NCBI GenBank assembly: GCA_965153355.1
Contig: OZ231126.1
Span: forward strand, 98,456,001 to 98,520,000
Length of the DNA stretch: 64,000 bases
Direction: 5' to 3'
DNA from: Flaccisagitta enflata
Lineage: Eukaryota > Chaetognatha > Sagittoidea > Aphragmophora
Shown here: positions 10,501 through 22,125 of the stretch, one piece after another
How positions within the stretch are numbered: position 1 is the stretch's first letter
Layout of the letters: each line of letters opens with the position of its first letter
Notes under the pieces: generated by a model
Databases searched by the model: none
What the model was told of the DNA's origin: nothing
The model's input: only the letters and a program-made list of their open reading frames with translations
Translations under genes and position numbers: made by a program

Positions 10501-13500
10501 TTTCTAATTTTTTCTTTCAAAATTTCTACATACTATCTAGGAAAAAAGTTTGGCGACACTTAAGGTTGGCAGCATGTTTCCCCCCTCATATGCTCAAAAC
10601 TTGTGTATCTGATCGTTTTTAGTTATTTTTATATCTAAACTAACTAGAACAAAGGAGAAAAACAATCTTCAATCCAATTAAGGGACAGCGAGTTTGGTTT
10701 GTTTATTACAACTAAGAGGTGGTTGTGGTAATGATGGTAGATTTTGGTCATTTTGGCTCTAAATTTGAGTTACTCCCCTTCCAAAATTTGACTAAAAATC
10801 CATGAGATTATAAAACTAGAGCTCAAGAGCTAACCAGTGGTGCAATCCGCATGTTTCTGTTATATTTTAGTAAAATTTGAGAGCATTTCAAAGATTGAAG
10901 GGTAAAGGAATAAAGAGATTCTAATTTTTTTGCCATTTTCGAAAGTACATGGGCAACTTCAAACGTAAGTCATTTCTAAACGGTTTGACGCACAGAGACG
11001 AGATTGCGCTCAGATTGTAGATTTTTCAATGTAGATTAAAATGCTCATAAATTTTGTTTACTTATCTCAACGGGAAGTTGAGCTATCTCTCATTAAAGGT
11101 GTCGCCAAACATATTTCCTAGGTAGTAGTACGTACCCTGGGGTACCCCAAAATACTACCCCTAGGGGTAAAGACCCCCAAAATGATTATTTTTGGTTGAA
11201 ATTTTTTTCCTAACAGATTCTTTGAATTGATAGAACAAGATTGCCACCAAGATTGTCCTTTTGTCATAAAAAATGGCTGAGATATGGCTATTTAAAGGTT
11301 TGGGGGTACCCTAGGGGTCAAAATTTCAAACCCCCATAAAACCCAAAATATGGGTCCCAGAGTAAAAATATTCGGGATTCTTGAATAACTCCTCAAGAGG
11401 TACCTTCAAACCAAAAAAACGCAAATTCTATTTTTTGAGGGTTTTTGGTTTGGTTGATCTGTGCTGAAACCACTGCAGAACTGTCGATTATCCTGAAGGC
11501 CATTCTCAACAAATTGTCCCCGATAGCCCTAGAGAGTCTGTCACATTTACTAGTCTTTGATCAAGTCCTATCCCTATCTCTTGGTAACTAAATGAGTTTA
11601 TATTAGTATTTCAGTTTGACTGCAGGTGTGTAAACAATGCCCTATACAAAATACAATGGTTTCGAAAATAGGGAGGGTAATCAGAGGGATGAGGAAGAGC
11701 GAAGGATTGAGAGGGGGGAATGAACAAGTTCAAGGACATGGAACAATATACACCCCTGTCTGGCCCTGCATTCAAATTGATGGATATTAGTGAAACAATT
11801 ACCGTATAATAATAATCACATACCATTTCAGTCTGGAGAACTGTCGCCCATTTTTGCCATATCGCACGTACGTGATGCGTTGATCGCGCCAGTGGATCGC
11901 GAGGCCCTCTCCTCATGTTGGGTCGAGGCTTGCAAGTTTATCAACAAAAACATGTCCCGAGTCAGAGAAGAAACCAAGCTGATTAAGGGCAAAGAGTATC
12001 TTGTTTGGCGGTGAGATTCATCATTCCTGCTATTTCTACATTTAAATACAGTTCAAAGACGATGTCTTTACTTGCATACACTTTTTTTCGAATTTCTCTT
12101 TTTTAAGGCATAAAAGCGACCCCGGTGACAAAATGATTAAATGATTTTCTCTGTTCTGATGGGACAACTCACTAACAATCAAGATTTGACCTTCAGCCTT
12201 CGCTTTCCCTTCTTTCTTTCCAAAACAGTTGGGTAGCCGATGTTCCTTCCGCGACCTCCTCCGCTTCTCCCTCGCCTATCGCCACCCCGACGAAACCGAG
12301 AGAGTCCACTTTGAGCAGTCTCGCCGCCTCCATCGTTACTCAGGCCGTTCCGTCCGACAAAAACGCCTCTGCCGCCGCCACTTCCGCCGCTTCGGCCGCC
12401 TTGGCATCCACCTCAATGGCGCCATCAACTTCGTCGTCCACCTGCACCGCGGCGTCAAATTCGGCGAGTCAGAGGCAAGGACAGGCTTTCCAGAACATTC
12501 GTCTCAACGCGCCGCCTTATTCCCTTACGCAATGTCTTAAAATCAGGTGGGAAAGAGAAAGAGTGTTAGGTGCCAGAATTAGTAAGGTGACAGTATCAGA
12601 TAATGAGACGAGGAAAGGAAACGAACAAATTATTCGGCCTTGTTTTAACTATTTTTAACCTTTTTTGACTTTTTAACTTGCTTTAACTCCTTTTAACTCT
12701 TTTTGACTCTTTTTAACTCTATGTAACTTTTAATATTCAAAAAAGAGTTAAAAAGAGTTAAAACGAGTTAAAAACTTTTTAGCTTTCCAACCCCTGTAAA
12801 TTCCTTTAGAACATTGATAATCAGGCCTGAAATTAGGATTTTTTCTGAGCGTGCAAGCCGGGCACGCCCCCCAAAATTATAGCGAGCCCGACAGGAAAAG
12901 AGCGTGCCCGGTGGAAGTATTAATTTTACCATACTTCTAACTCAATAATTTTTTTTTAAGCCTTCAAAAGAGACAGAGATAGCTACTAGTAAAATAATTA
13001 CAACATTCTTAATTTTGAAGCATTTTGAAGCTTGGATTTCAAAAAAATTAGGTTCTCATAGAACACCATTTACTCGTTTATTCATTCATACACTCATCCA
13101 TTCATTAGAAACATTCACTCATCAAAAACGTTCAATCAGTGACGCGCACATAATGGCAATAAATGGCCCATTGTTTTTTCAGTTGAAAAAAATAACATCA
13201 ATTCATCAAGTGAGGGTGAAATTTCAAACTTTTAAACGCAGAGGAAAAGGCAAAGAATAAGGCAAATACATGCGCTTTGTAATTCATGAATGAGTAAAAG
13301 AATGAGTGAATGAATAAATGTATGAATGAATGAATGAACGAAAAATGAATGATTGATCAAAGGAATGAAAATGGGAGTGAAAAAAGAGTACAAAGAACGC
13401 CCATTTTGTTTTGTTTGTTTTTTTCATGAAAGTGTGACAGATCAAATAAATGAGAGACAAGAACGTGCACGCCGGGCACGCAGCTAGTAAAAGCTGCGTG

Positions 13501-14592
13501 CCCGACAGCCAAACTGCGTGCACCAGGCACGCGGGCACGCTCTATTTTCAGGCCTGTTGATAATTGATCCAAATAGTGTACAAAACCGGCGGAAAAGCCA
13601 GAGTAATCTCAATATCAACCCCACGTCTTGTTATGACACTTGTGTTCTCAAAATGAATACTTTAGGCAGAATAAAGGTTTTGCTGGAATCACTCGCTTTT
13701 GAACACAGGGTATAACGGTTAAAACGTGGCAATAGCGAGTCCCTAACAAGAGTAATGTGGTCATGCGTCCAAGATCCGTTTTTGGCGCAAATTGTCGCTA
13801 ATACTATCCAGGAAATGTATATACGGACACAGGTCTTTGTTCAATTCAGCAGAGCAATGATCCCAAATGAAAAGAATTATTTCGACTAAGCCAGAGTTGG
13901 TAGTTCAATTTGCTAAGGAGTAGAACTCTTCCAATGTTGATGCTAAGTTTCAGGTTTCCATTTATACTGTGTATATATACGGTATTTGGTGTATAGTGTA
14001 TATGATAGAACTCTGCTTCTAACGCAACAAAAACACGGCCCTTAACATGTTAATAGGAACATGTTTGACCCGGACGTCCATCACGATCCAACGTTGAAAA
14101 CTCGAATTCAAGACGCCATTTTGGAGAAATGCGGGCCCACGGCAAATGTTCAACACGTCGCTATCAACGTCGATAAAGTCAGCAGGTATGTATGTCTAGC
14201 ACCCCATAAAGTCGTCGCTGAGGGCCGATAGGTCCGAATTTAACCCAGAAAAGAGTTTACTGCATCAGAAAGAATGAATTTTGTAACGATTTTGTCGTTC
14301 GTCCCTCGCCTTGTCCCCATGGAGAAACGGTTCCTATATCAACTTTATTCTGGTCTCCGCGGGTCCCTTCTTAGAAGCAGTTTTCCTGTCATCCTGGTTC
14401 AGGGAGGGCTGCGTTTACGTCAAATGTCGCAACGCAGACTCAGCGGGCGTCGCTTATCGCGCGCTTCACGGCTGGTGGTACGACGGCAAGCTCGTCTCCG
14501 TCAAATATTTGCCGTTGAAACGATATCACGAGCGGTTTCCCGATACCGCCTACGCCTCGACTATGCTTCAGCCTTCTTCTTTTAAGCTGTAG
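7565..14592 (+). CDS. LEMD3: Inner nuclear membrane protein LEMD3/MAN1, C-terminal six exons
   Basis: Exons: 7,565-7,638; 7,745-7,856; 11,832-12,010; 12,229-12,546; 14,057-14,185; 14,403-14,592 (stop TAG). All junctions are GT-AG and keep phase. The first exon encodes a transmembrane helix ([18 protein letters not shown]), followed by the basic stretch [14 protein letters not shown]. Exons 3-4 encode the MAN1/Src1 C-terminal winged-helix domain ([20 protein letters not shown]). Exon 4 end to exon 6 encode the RRM/UHM-like domain ([41 protein letters not shown]). In vertebrates this domain binds SMADs and dampens TGF-beta/BMP signalling from the inner nuclear membrane. The LEM domain and first membrane helix must lie upstream and were not found. 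Exon 4 carries a Ser/Ala/Thr-rich insertion (about 12,250-12,470) between the two domains that vertebrate proteins lack. Family identity is firm from the collinear exon matches. Confidence 0.93.
9234..10036. repeat. 18-bp minisatellite (TCTGATCGAGTAGCCGGG)n
   Basis: About 44 nearly identical 18-base units, each with a GATC/TCGA core, in the LEMD3 intron. The central part (9,620-9,760) has shortened, frame-disturbing units, while the flanks are almost perfect, implying recent homogenisation on both sides. As 18 is a multiple of three, the minus strand reads as (ATRSDP)n by chance. Upstream (8,940-9,150) is a poly(T)-rich stretch. Confidence 0.95.
10256..10495. repeat. Imperfect palindrome (MITE-like) inside the LEMD3 intron element
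   Basis: TTTCATATTCAAGAATGAAAAATATGGGACCTCAACTCCTTA at about 10,272 is mirrored by TTAAGGAGTTGAGGTCCCATATTTTTTATTCTTGAATATGAAA at about 10,437, giving arms of about 45 bases and a loop of about 120 bases. Confidence 0.7.
12822..13556. mobile_element. Non-autonomous hAT-like element with 8-bp target duplication
   Basis: Terminal inverted repeats CAGGCCTGAAATTAG and CTATTTTCAGGCCTG are flanked by exact 8-bp duplications TTGATAAT (12,814-12,821 and 13,557-13,564). An 8-bp duplication with CAGG termini is typical of hAT elements. Subterminal blocks of GCGTGCCCG/CGGGCACGC occur in both ends, as expected for transposase-binding clusters. The interior has ATTCATTC/GAATGAAT repeats and no transposase. 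It sits in the LEMD3 intron 12,547-14,056; just upstream, 12,641-12,780 is a TTTTAACTC/GAGTTAAAA palindrome. Confidence 0.85.
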
Positions 14593-14719
14593 AGGGGCAC
14601 TCTATAGAGATCGTCGGTTTTCTTTTGTGTAAATTGTCCTAAATAGGTAACTAGGCCTATCGGTTGGTGTCTCCAAACTGGAGGCAGCCCACTGTGGTTT
14701 TCAGCGATAACCGCTTTTT

Positions 14720-15267
14720 GGGCAGCGGCCCCAAAGGGGCAAATGACCTATGCTTTCACACATAGGGGAAATTTCTCCTTCTTCTCCTTCTCCTTCACCT
14801 TCTCCTCCGTCCCCCCCCCCTCAAAGCCTAGTCTTGAGACCCAAATCCTAGCCTCGAGGCTCAAATCCCCGCTTAGAAGCTCAAATCCCAGCCTTGAGGC
14901 TCAAATCTCAGTCTCCAGGCTAAAATCCCAGCCTCGAGGTTTAAATCCCAGCCTCGAGGCTGAAATCCCAGCCACTAGGCTCAAATCGCAGCCTCAAGGC
15001 ACAAATCCCAGCCTTGAAGCTCATATCCTAGCCTCTGAGCTCAAATACCAGCTTCCAAGCTCAAATCCCTGCCCCAAAGCTGAAATCCCAACCTCAAAGC
15101 TCAAATCCCAGTCTTGAAGCTCAAATCTCAGCCTTGAAGCTGAAATCCCAGACTCGAAGCTCAAATCCCAGCCTCAAGGCCCCAATTCCAGCCTCCAGGC
15201 CCTAATTCCATCCTTGAGGCCCAATAAAAAACAGCATAGGTCATCTTCCCCTTCGGGGCCGCTGCCC
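14720..15267. mobile_element. MITE with GGGCAGCGGCCCC inverted ends and internal 20-bp tandem repeat
   Basis: The left end GGGCAGCGGCCCCAAAGGGGCAAATGACCTATG is mirrored at the right by CATAGGTCATCTTCCCCTTCGGGGCCGCTGCCC (about 33-base arms). Between them lie about 18 units of a 20-base repeat (consensus CTCAAATCCCAGCCTCGAGG). Related ends occur at 36,557 and 37,757, so it is a family. Located just 3' of LEMD3. 15,268-15,682 holds nothing I can name. Confidence 0.8.
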
Positions 15268-15682
15268 CTCTAACCACCTCACACCCACATACACTTACAT
15301 AGGGGCAACGGGTACCGCTGACCATCTAACACTTTTGCGATTATTTGTCTTTTTGATGGCGAAAATATTTTAGATCTGGCTGATGTTTTTGACTTTATGA
15401 TCATAACCTAAAGACGACTTAAATGACTCATAACCTGGAGATGACCAAAATGACTCATAACCTAAAGACGACCTAAATGAACACTTTTTCGACTCATGTT
15501 GCTTGCATGTTTTAAAGGGGTAAGATGCCGAGTAGCGATAAAGACGCGGTCATTGAAAATTAATGACTTTGTATATTGCCTTATTTTTTTTTGTCGGTTC
15601 GACAAATGGAATTTTCACGTAGGATATTTGTGGATTCATCATGAAAATCCGAGTTTGATTTTGCGCGCGTGGTTTTGATAAA

Positions 15683-16809
15683 CAGGGGTGGGCGTGCTAA
15701 AAAATTTTTAACATTTTTTAACATTTTGCACTTATTAAAGTTTTTGTTAAAAAATGTTGTTAAAAAATGTTAAAAAGTGAATATGTAAAAATGTTCAAAA
15801 TGTCGTGAAAAATGGTAAAAAATATTTTTAAAAAATCAAAAAAATAAGTTAATGTCAAAAAAAGTTGATAAATGTTAAAAGACATTGTAAAACAGTTTGA
15901 AAAACATGAAGAAATACTGTGTAACAGTTTGAAAAACAACAAAATGTTAAAAAATGTTAAGAAATGTTAAAAAATGTTAAAAAATGTTAAAAGATGTTAA
16001 AAATGTTAAAAATGTTTAAAAATGTTTAAAAATGTTAAAAAATGATAATGTTAATAAATGATAAAGAATGTTGAAAAATGATAAAGAATGTTAAAAAATG
16101 TCAAAGTTAGAAAAATGTTAAATGTTAAAAATTTTTATGAAATTTATAGATTGATGAGGCAAAAACATTTTGTATGTAAAAAATGTAAAAAAAAAAAAAT
16201 CATGAAAAGGAAATGTTAAAATGTTTTAAATTTTTTTATATACACTTTGCATATATTGTAGTGAGTTGTAATTCTTGCAAATTAATATTTTGAATCAAAA
16301 CAAATATTGAAAAACAATATCAAAGTCTCATAACTCTTGAACTTTAAATAATGGCACAGCTTGCTAGAAATTATCATTTAAGAAAAATAATAGTAAATGA
16401 ATACAAAAAACATACTAAAAACAAGCTAATTTTTGGATTGTGTTGATTTGTGCTTGAATCAACTATTCGAAAAGATTGTTAATATTTTCACTACATTTTA
16501 ACATTTTCTAGCATTCATTAATGATTCAAAAGTTTTCATGTTTCCTCGTATTTATAATATTTTTAATGTTTTTTAATGTTTTTTAAGGTATTTTAACACT
16601 TTTTAACTTTTTTTGACACTTTTTAACATTTTTTAACATTTTTCAACTTTTTTTAACATTTTTAAACATTTTTTTAACATTTTTTTAACATTTTTTTAAC
16701 ATTTTCTAACATTTTTTAACATTTTTTAACATTTTGCACCTTTTAGAAATTCTGATCTGCTAAAGAATGTTAAGAAAATGTTAGAAAATTTTTAGCACGC
16801 GTACCCCTG
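15683..16809. mobile_element. Inverted-repeat element with 6-bp duplication GATAAA
   Basis: The ends CAGGGGTGGGCGTGCTAAAAAATTTTTAACA and TGTTAGAAAATTTTTAGCACGCGTACCCCTG are inverted copies; GATAAA flanks both sides (15,677-15,682 and 16,810-16,815). The interior is dominated by TTAAAAAATG/CATTTTTTAA repeats in opposite orientation at the two ends, so the whole element can fold back. No coding frame. Confidence 0.75.
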
Positions 16810-16899
16810 GATAAAGCTTTTTTCTGGCAGATTGATTTGTTGAAAACGAAACAAGGTTTATGATTGGGTGATGGTGGGGAAGGAAGCTGGGGAAGGCCG

Positions 16900-19800
16900 C
16901 CATTGATTTGCCTTATAATTACCAATAAAGGCGACTCTCGCCAACTGGAAAAAAATTGGAGTCAATTTGCGTAACATCTTAACAATTCTTTATTGTTACG
17001 TAAAGCCAAAAATTTGGATCAATGAAAAATATGGAATTATCCGTCTGAGGAATAAGGATTTCTAGCTGCAAGATAAAGGGGGTCAAAAGAGCTAGTCAAG
17101 TGACCCCTATCAAGTTGGGTCTTAAAATGTGTGTAACATCTTGAGGAACACTAAAAATGCCCAAAATGGTCATTTTTGGCGTTTTTTTTTGCCTAAAACC
17201 CATCTTTAAGTTGGAAAAGAGTTTTGAAATTCTACATGCACATGTATTACATCCTTATTTAGCTGTATGTAATAAATTATGAGGCTGTGAAAATTAAGGT
17301 ACCTAAATTTAAAAAAAAAACAGCTTTTCGCGATTTAAAAAAAAAAAAGCTACCCCCTAAACGTTCACCGATTTGGACAAAATTTTTATTGGGGGTACTT
17401 CACATCATGGACTACCTCCATGTCAAATTTTATCCAAATTGGAGCACTTCAAGTAACAAAAACTGTGTTCGAAAATAAAAAATTTGGAAAAAAAACCAAA
17501 AATTGTCTTTGAGCCTGAGACGTTGCCACAATATGGCAGGCACCTATGAACCATGGGCTAAAATTCCTTTAGGGGACTCTTGGTGATGCCCCCCAAAAAA
17601 ATGGTGGCCCCAAGAGCCTTTTTTGGGTGTCAAATAATGATTTAGTGTAGACCTTAAAACCAGAAATTGCAAAAAAATTGCCACTTTTTGGCCTTTTTTC
17701 AACCTGTAAGCTTATCAAAAGTCAAAATATGTCCCTGAAATTTTACATGCACATGTATTAGACTCTAATTAAGCTGTATGTAAAAAATCATGTAGCTGTG
17801 AAAATTTAAAGGTACCTAAAATTTGAAAAAAAACGTCTTCTTTTCAATTTTTTTTATGTTGACCAATTTGGACAAAATTTTTACTGTAGGTAGTTCACAT
17901 CATGGGGTACTTCCATGTAAGATTTCATCAAAAATTAGAGCACTTAAAGTACCAAAAATTGTGTTTGAAAATCTAAAATCTGGGGAAAAAAACCCAAAAA
18001 TTGGTTTTGAGCCTGAGACATTTTCATGATGTGGCAGGCACCTATGAACCATGGGCCAAAATTCCTTTAAGGCTATCGTTGCATCAAAATGAAGTTACCC
18101 TGAAATTTTGTTTTCTTTTATAAAATGTCAAATACTAGTGTAACAAGGTCAACAAACCTTAGTCGCGTGGTAATAAGGGTAATAAAGGTAATAAAGGTAA
18201 AAAAGGTTATTAAGGTAATTAAGGTAATAAAGATAATGAGGATAACTAAGTACCTATATCTTCCTATAATCACCCACATTTACCTACAACTACCTGTAAA
18301 AACCTATAATTACCTACAATTACATTAGATTACCATGAATTATCTATAATCACCTATAATTACCCATTATTTCCTATATTTCCTACAATTACCTCAATTT
18401 ATAGTCCAAGACAACTTTTCTGACTTATATGATACAGATTACTAAAATACCTATATTTACCTGTAATTACCTAAAATTACCTATAATTACCTTTTATAAC
18501 CTTCCATAACCTTTAAAACGACTATAAAGCCTATATTTCAAAAAAGTTACCGACCGACCGACAGACAGACCGACCAACATAGCGGCTTCTAGAGTCGCGT
18601 TCACGCGACTAAAAAGCCCCTTCAAAAAGTTTCAGAAAATTGAAAAAACCCAAATATAGGCAATTTTTTAGACGCTCGCTAGCCTGACTGTGGCAATGGA
18701 GGAAGCTGAAATTTTCACTGAAGATAGACAAGACATGTGGCCAGGGTAGACCTGTAAAAAAAATTTAAATTTTATCATTTTACATACAATAAATCCAAGA
18801 AGAAATCTGTAAAATGTAACCATATAGAGGCTAGTAGCTTTTTTGGGAATTTGTTCCAGGTCTACCCTGGCCACATGTCTTCTCTATCTTCAGTAAAAAT
18901 TTCAGCTTCCTACGTTGCCCCAGTCAGGCTAGCGAACGTCTAGAAAATTACCATCATTTTGTCATTCATTTAAGTGAAAATTGAAAGAAAATACACGGTA
19001 AAGATACAATTCATGAACAATTTTTTTCATCAACTCTTTTATAGCCTCCCTAACTATCAGTTTTAAAGCACAAATTTATAAAAGCAGTCAGCGTCTGTGG
19101 CTAGTGAGTAGATCGCTTGACATGAGCACTGTGATAATGCGCGAGGTGAGAAAAGAAACAAATTTCTTGAAACATTGACATTAGAAGAGGAATTTGTGAT
19201 TTTGGAAGGACATACGGCCCCCGTTAGTCTGTTGTTCATATCCTGCACTGATACATTAATAATTTTCATTTTTTCCCCTTTACTTAACCAAAGCATTCTC
19301 GATTTTGTTTTTGCTTTGTAATTCGGGTCAGGCCAGTGCTATACACTTTCTTTTAAAAAATCTTGAAGAATTGTTCATAAGGAAATGCCAGACATTTATC
19401 TTTTAGAGACTTTTTTCAGAATTCAACTATCTTCATTACTTTTTGAACTACGTTGTCATGAAATGTTGCAAACGAGATGAATCATACTGTACTTATGGTA
19501 TTTTAGGGTATTTTCAGATATGTATGGGTTTATTAGGTATTGGTATTGTTTGGTATTGTTAGGTGTTTTTGGGTATTTTTGGTCAATATCAAGTTATTTT
19601 AGGTACTTCAGGTATTGTAGGGTACTTTCTAATACTTATGGTTATTTTTGGGTATTTTTCAGTATTTTTGAGTATCTATGGGTATTTTTAGGTGTTTTTG
19701 GGTATTATTTAAGTTATTTTAGGTACATAAGGTATTGTAGGGTACTTTCTAATACTTTTGGGTATTTTTCAGTATTTTTCAGTATTTTTGAGTATCTATG

Positions 19801-20420
19801 GGTGTTTTTAGGTGTTTTTGGGTATCATTGGGTATTTTAGAGTATTTTGGGTTTTTTGTCCACTTTTTATTGGACACTCATTATTGGTTCAGAATGTAAC
19901 TTTTTTTAGGACAGACTTTATGTAATATGAAGTTGTAGAGTGAAGTTATGTAGTATGAAGTTGTAGTATGTAGTTATGTAATATGAAGTTATGTAGTATT
20001 GAGTTGTGTAGTATGAAGTTGTGTAATTGTGTTGTAACTTAGCACGCAACTGTTGGCCTGTTGGGCTTGTTTACATACAGCTTAATTAAGGTGTAATACA
20101 TGTGCATGTAAAATTTCAAGACTCATTTTCAACTTTAAGATGGGTTTTATGCCAAAAACGACCATTTTGGGCTCTTTTATTTTGGGACATTTGAACATGC
20201 ACCTGATATTGGGTCTAACAAGCCTGGACTAGTGTTCCCCAAGGTAATTCGCACATTCAAGACCTAACTTGATAGGGGTTACCCGACTTGCTCTTTTTAT
20301 AAAACCCTACAAAACGTTATTCCTCAGACGGTTATGCAAAAATGCGATAAAAAAAGATTTAAAAAAATTATAATGCCAAAATTAATGATTGTAGAGCCTT
20401 CTGGTTGGCGCCATTTTTAA
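16900..20420. mobile_element. Composite foldback element with nested repeats
   Basis: Sequence at about 17,030-17,275 (CCGTCTGAGGAATAAGG, CCTATCAAGTTGGGTCTTAA, CTACATGCACATGTATTAC) reappears inverted at 20,080-20,350. Between the arms are: a direct duplication of about 290 bases (17,270-17,575 and 17,790-18,070, sharing CCATGGGC(T/C)AAAATTCCTTTA); a GGTAATAAAGG/CCTATAATTACC hairpin-prone tract (18,160-18,530); one minus-strand copy of the CGCGACT family (18,545-18,615); a palindromic MITE (18,661-18,949); and a GGGTATTTT minisatellite (19,495-19,855). No gene supported. Confidence 0.6.
18661..18949. repeat. Near-perfect palindromic MITE
   Basis: Arms of about 90 bases: left TTTTAGACGCTCGCTAGCCTGACTG...AGGGTAGACCTG, right CAGGTCTACCCT...CAGTCAGGCTAGCGAACGTCTAG, separated by about 100 bases. 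The strong self-complementarity suggests a recent snap-back MITE. Confidence 0.85.
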
Positions 20421-20614
20421 GAGGAAAATTGGCTCTTTTTTAGCTATAGATATCAAAAAATACTCCCAGCTTCAAGATAGCTTAACTTGCTAAAATTGCC
20501 CCAAACTGAAAAAGGAAAACGTTATTTCTCCCCTACGTTTCAAAAAGTTGAATTACGTAATTCAACTTTTTTCCAATGAAAGACAACAGGGTGTTGAAAC
20601 GTCACGAAAGTAGA

Positions 20615-21347
20615 TCAATACCCTGTCTCCAGAAGCAACTGCAACCAGCAAAAGATGTATTGTATGAAAACTATACACACCACAAATTTCAGATTTCCTC
20701 TGTCTGATAGCATATTACTGACGGTTTTTTCATGCAAAATTTCAGCGCTCTAGGTCAAATAGTTTAGCTTCTACATTACTTTGAAGCAAAGAACCATTTT
20801 TTGTTTAATAGTTTTTTATTTCAGACATTGATGGGGGTCTGTCACTTTAAACCTATATAACTTCTAAACGCTTTGAGCTAGAACTCTGGGATTGGTCTCA
20901 AATTGAAGATTTTTTGCAGGAGATTAATTTGAGGTTCAAGAAAAAAAATTTCAAGCTGCATTTATAACGATTTTTCATGTTTTTTCCATGATTTTTCTTA
21001 ATCAAACAATTTTTCTTGCTGAACATTTTTCTTTGACCAGTTTGACATCTAATAATTCTACACAAATGGACAGGGAGAGATTTATTTATGATAAGAACAT
21101 AAAATGGGATCAACTAAACTACTTCAAATCAATATCTACTCACTTCTGATAGGATTTAAAAGACTGAACTAGTTTGGTGATTTTCAAAACAATGTAGAAC
21201 CTGAACTAATTCACTTGGAGTGCTGAAATTTGGTATGAGAAAACTGTCAGTAATATGCTATTAGATAGAGTAAATCCGAAATGTGTGATGTGGATACTTT
21301 TCACACTGCATCTTTTGCTGGTTGCAGTTGCTTCTGAAGACAGGGTA
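20615..21347. mobile_element. Foldback element
   Basis: CCCTGTCTCCAGAAGCAACTGCAACCAGCAAAAGATG at 20,621 is mirrored by CATCTTTTGCTGGTTGCAGTTGCTTCTGAAGACAGGG at 21,306; similarity continues inward for about 150 bases (for example ATAGCATATTACTGACGG / CTGTCAGTAATATGCTAT). No open frame of interest. From 21,348 to 22,125 I see only a weak candidate exon (NCDPLREYLHPDPTHYQFGP, plus strand, about 21,510-21,612) without firm splice evidence. Confidence 0.75.
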
Positions 21348-22125
21348 AGTATATGAGTTTGTAAACATTTATCTCATTGTTTCTCTCATCATTTCACGTT
21401 TTTAGAAATAAAATCCTCATGAAAATATCAAAATTGTTTTAAAAGCAACCTCCTGTTTCTACGCGATGCCGATGATGATAGTTATGTTGATGAAGACGCG
21501 GCCGCAGAACTGTGATCCTCTTCGTGAATATTTGCATCCAGATCCAACTCATTATCAATTCGGGCCGAATGCTTTGACGTTGGAACTCACCTATCCAAAA
21601 GCGACAAAATAGAAAAAAAAAAGATTGATCACGTGTATTTTTCGGCGCTCGAAAAGAGCGAATCATTATGTGTACTCGTTGTTTTATGACGAATTGTTCC
21701 GAATTGTTTTTTTCCCGCTCCCCCAATTTTACCGAGCTCTCTTTTTTAATCAATTTTGATCGTATCGCTTCTTTCCAATCTTTTGTATACAATTTCCCTC
21801 AATGGAAACACGTAAAAAAAACATCATTTTCCCTCGCCTTAGGTGAGGAGTAGGAGGAGGAGGAGGAACAGGTGGTGATGGTGGTTTTTGCTACAAACAC
21901 AAGAATAGCCCACATCTTGCCGGTAAATCTCCGTTTTTGTGATCAACAGCTTACAAATTCTGACTGAATCTCATCTCTCATCGAACCTGTAGATACAAAG
22001 TAAAAGTGAGAAAGGGGATGCAGAATGCTCCATTCCATTTCTGTCGGCCCTTCCCACTTTGATGACAATGACGAAGATGATCTGACGCGCACTTCTAGTC
22101 TCCTGTATGCCCTCGAAGGCGGCGA

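Larger units (their letters stand above)
7886..11475. mobile_element. Large inverted-repeat (foldback) element filling a LEMD3 intron
   Basis: Outer arms 7,886-8,100 (GGTTTCAGCACAGATCAACC ... GACCCCTAGGGGTACCCC) and about 11,270-11,475 are inverted copies. An inner piece of the same arm (TTTTTACCCCTAGGGGTAGTA) is at 10,060-10,235 and is mirrored at 11,095-11,270, so the left arm looks interrupted by later insertions (8,100-10,060). No transposase frame is visible inside. It occupies almost all of the intron between LEMD3 exons at 7,856 and 11,832. Confidence 0.7.

Noticed and set aside
21439-21792. 117-residue minus-strand frame
   Set aside because: His/Arg-rich end and a simple-repeat origin; no homology pattern and no splice signals.
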